32,611 nucleotides of DNA from JBAXRT01 sp037131065. Its GTDB lineage: Bacteria; Bacteroidota; Bacteroidia; Bacteroidales; FEN-979. The notes beneath the pieces were generated by a model, which was not told the origin of the DNA, did not search any database, and saw only the letters and a list, made by a program, of their open reading frames with translations. This document shows, piece by piece, positions 30,753 to 32,611 of the stretch. The DNA lies in the NCBI GenBank assembly GCA_037131065.1, contig JBAXRT010000014.1:1-32611 (forward strand), read 5' to 3'. A program made the translations under genes and the position numbers. Within the stretch, counting starts at the first letter, position 1; each line of letters starts with the position of its first letter.

Positions 30753-32528
30753 GTGCGTTTCGGTGAGCTTTTTCGCAAAAAATCAATTCAACATATTCTG
30801 ACGGATGCCTCCGTGGGCGAACAATCAGGCTTACGGAAAAACCTGAATGTATTTGACCTGACGGCCCTTGGGATCGCTGCCGTGATCGGGGCAGGGATCT
30901 TCAGTACCATTGGCAATGCAGCTGCCACCGGGGGGCCTGCCGTTTCGATCCTCTTCCTTTTCACGGCCATTGCCTGCGGTTTTTCCGCCCTTTGCTATGC
31001 CCAGTTCGCTTCTGTCATCCCCATCAGCGGAAGCGCCTATACCTATGCCTACGCCAGCTTTGGTGAGCTGATCGCCTGGATTATCGGTTGGGACCTGATC
31101 ATGGAGTATGCTATTGGTAATATCGCCGTTGCCATCTCCTGGTCGGATTATTTCACAGGGCTGATGAGCGGGCTCGGGGTGAACATCCCCGATTATCTTA
31201 CTGTTGATTACCTGACTGCTTCCAGGGGATACGAGCAGGCGATTGCCTCCCTTTCGAGGGGCATCCCTTTTGATCACCTCTCCGGAATGCTTCGCGAGGC
31301 CTTCACCGCATGGCAGAGCGCCCCGATGATCGGAGGCGTGAGGCTGATCGTTGATCTTCCTGCCTTTTCAATCGTCGTCTTCATCTCTGTCCTCGTTTAT
31401 ATCGGCATCTACGAAACCAAGGTGGCCGGCAACCTCATGGTGATTCTGAAGATTGCCATTCTGCTCCTGATCGTAACGGTGGGAGCATTCTACATCGATC
31501 CGGAAAACTGGGATCCCTTTGCTCCCAACGGTCTTACAGGCGTGCTGAAAGGGGTTTCCGGGGTCTTTTTCGCCTACATCGGTTTCGATGCCATCTCGAC
31601 AACCGCCGAGGAGTGCAGGAATCCCAGGAAAGACCTGCCCCGCGCCATCATCCTGGCGCTGATCATTACCACGGTACTCTATGTCCTGATCAGCCTTGTC
31701 CTCACCGGGATGGTGCTCCACAGTGAACTGGGAGTGGGCGATCCGCTGGCTTATGCCTTCGACAAACTGCACCTGACAAAACTTTCCGGGATCATTGCTG
31801 TTGGCGCAGTCATCGCAATGGCAAGTGTCCTGCTGGTCTTCCAGGTGGGTCAGCCGAGGATATGGCTGAGTATGAGCCGCGACGGACTGCTGCCCAAAGC
31901 CTTTTCAAAGATTCACAGGAAATACAGGACTCCCTGGTTTGCAACGATAATTGCAGGGATCCTGGTAGCTATTCCATCCCTCTTCATGAACCTGACAGAG
32001 GTCACCGACCTGACCAGCATAGGAACCCTTTTTGCTTTCGTCCTCGTTTCGGGTGGTGTGCTGGTCCTGGATAAAGGAAGTACCCCTGCAGTGAAAGATT
32101 CGATCAGCGGGGGATTCCGCGTTCCTTACCTGAACAGTCGCTACTGGCTTCCCCTGATCTGGATCGGTGTCGCCATACTCCTTTACTACTGGAGGCCTCC
32201 CGAACTTCAGAAATTTGTTGCTCTTTTAAATCAGTCATCAGTCATCAGTCATCAGTCATCAGGCCTTAGTGCCCTGATCAGCCTTGAATTCCCCATCCTG
32301 CTTTTCATCATTGGAGCCGTTGTTCTGACCTTCTTCGCTATCTGGAAAAAGTTCAGCCTGATCCCGGTTCTCGGTTTGTTAACGAACTTTTACCTGATGG
32401 CCCAGCTCGGGATCACCAACTGGATACGGTTCCTTGTGTGGCTTGCGATCGGGCTTTTATTGTTTTTCATATACGGGATGAAGCATAGTAAACTTAGGAG
32501 GATAGGAGGATGGGCAAGTGACAAGTGA
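30753..32528 (+). CDS. APC-superfamily amino-acid permease (cationic amino-acid transporter-like)
   Basis: A 591-residue membrane protein with about 12-14 helices. APC/CAT signatures are the substrate-binding GIAAVIGAGIF (40-50) in helix 1 and FFAYIGFDAISTTAEECRNPRKDLP (about 272-296), a hallmark of CAT/YfnA-type transporters. It probably imports an amino acid with protons; the substrate cannot be read from sequence. The start is GTG 30753, just before RFGELFRKKSI; a weak -7 box TACTTTTA lies at 30731-30738. Two oddities: a 7-bp tandem repeat at 32231-32262 encodes a Ser/Gln-rich loop (NQSSVISHQSS), and the last codons and stop (GCA AGT GAC AAG TGA) come from another heptamer array. Confidence 0.92.
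   Translation: MRFGELFRKKSIQHILTDASVGEQSGLRKNLNVFDLTALGIAAVIGAGIFSTIGNAAATGGPAVSILFLFTAIACGFSALCYAQFASVIPISGSAYTYAYASFGELIAWIIGWDLIMEYAIGNIAVAISWSDYFTGLMSGLGVNIPDYLTVDYLTASRGYEQAIASLSRGIPFDHLSGMLREAFTAWQSAPMIGGVRLIVDLPAFSIVVFISVLVYIGIYETKVAGNLMVILKIAILLLIVTVGAFYIDPENWDPFAPNGLTGVLKGVSGVFFAYIGFDAISTTAEECRNPRKDLPRAIILALIITTVLYVLISLVLTGMVLHSELGVGDPLAYAFDKLHLTKLSGIIAVGAVIAMASVLLVFQVGQPRIWLSMSRDGLLPKAFSKIHRKYRTPWFATIIAGILVAIPSLFMNLTEVTDLTSIGTLFAFVLVSGGVLVLDKGSTPAVKDSISGGFRVPYLNSRYWLPLIWIGVAILLYYWRPPELQKFVALLNQSSVISHQSSGLSALISLEFPILLFIIGAVVLTFFAIWKKFSLIPVLGLLTNFYLMAQLGITNWIRFLVWLAIGLLLFFIYGMKHSKLRRIGGWASDK
32231..32262 (+). repeat. Heptamer array inside the permease coding sequence
   Basis: Four tandem copies of TCAGTCA plus TCAG. 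On the minus strand the unit is TGACTGA, matching the TGACNNN family seen between genes. It encodes a loop between two late membrane helices. Because 7 is not a multiple of 3, gain or loss of one unit shifts the frame. Confidence 0.8.
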
Positions 32529-32611
32529 CTAGTGACGAGTGACAAGTGGATTTTCGATTTACGATTTTGGAATTACGAATAACTAATTTCCATTTTCTGA
32601 TTTCTAATGAC
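32516..32611 (+). repeat. Composite heptamer/AT-rich repeat at the permease 3' end
   Basis: Units AAGTGAC, AAGTGAC, TAGTGAC, GAGTGAC, AAGTGGA run from 32516 to 32550 and supply the permease stop codon. An AT-rich tail of related short words (TTTTCGATTTACGATTTTGG, then others) follows to the window end and ends TAATGAC. The layout matches 24017-24078. The element may continue beyond the window. Confidence 0.75.

Overview
The window looks like a chromosomal segment of a Bacteroidota bacterium, probably order Bacteroidales or a near relative. The evidence is a SprA-type translocon of the type IX secretion system (T9SS), a T9SS cargo with a gliding-motility C-terminal (CHU_C) domain, a CarboxypepD_reg/plug/beta-barrel outer-membrane receptor, a lipoprotein with an SSC lipobox, few Shine-Dalgarno sequences, and many promoters with the Bacteroidota -7 box TAnnTTTG. 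No rRNA, tRNA, CRISPR array, transposase or phage gene was seen.

Left part (1-10.5 kb): the C-terminal ~1370 residues of SprA, then gcvH and a VanZ-like membrane protein, all on +. Then uvrC (-), a threonine aldolase (+), and a TonB-receptor-like gene (-) broken by one frameshift near 9.19 kb. Middle (10.6-13.8 kb): a TfoX N-domain protein, thiL (-) bracketed by inverted arrays of a 7-bp repeat, and a secreted lipoprotein ending in a clear terminator.

Core (13.9-26.1 kb): a SUF iron-sulfur assembly locus, sufB-sufC-sufD ... sufS-sufE ... sufT, interrupted twice. Between sufD and sufS lies a co-directional five-gene envelope module: an outer-membrane barrel, a LolA-like periplasmic carrier, two FtsX/LolCE-like permeases and a LolD-like ATPase. 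This reads as a dedicated inner-to-outer membrane transport path. Between sufE and sufT lies an opposite-strand pair, a winged-helix regulator and a six-pass membrane protein, with a palindromic operator in its promoter. Two inverted-repeat elements and an octamer array then lead directly into the sufT start codon.

Right part (26.2-32.6 kb): dxs (isoprenoid precursor synthesis), a T9SS cargo protein with propeller-like repeats apparently inserted in a PKD domain (-), an NAD(P)-binding oxidoreductase (-), and an APC-family amino-acid permease (+).

The most unusual feature at the DNA level is a dispersed family of short tandem repeats, mostly 7-mers built on TGACNNN, that sits at gene boundaries. 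It supplies or overlaps several stop codons and one start codon, and one array lies inside the permease coding sequence. The best candidates for something undescribed are this repeat family, the inverted-repeat element at 25.6 kb, and the Lol-like module nested in the SUF locus.
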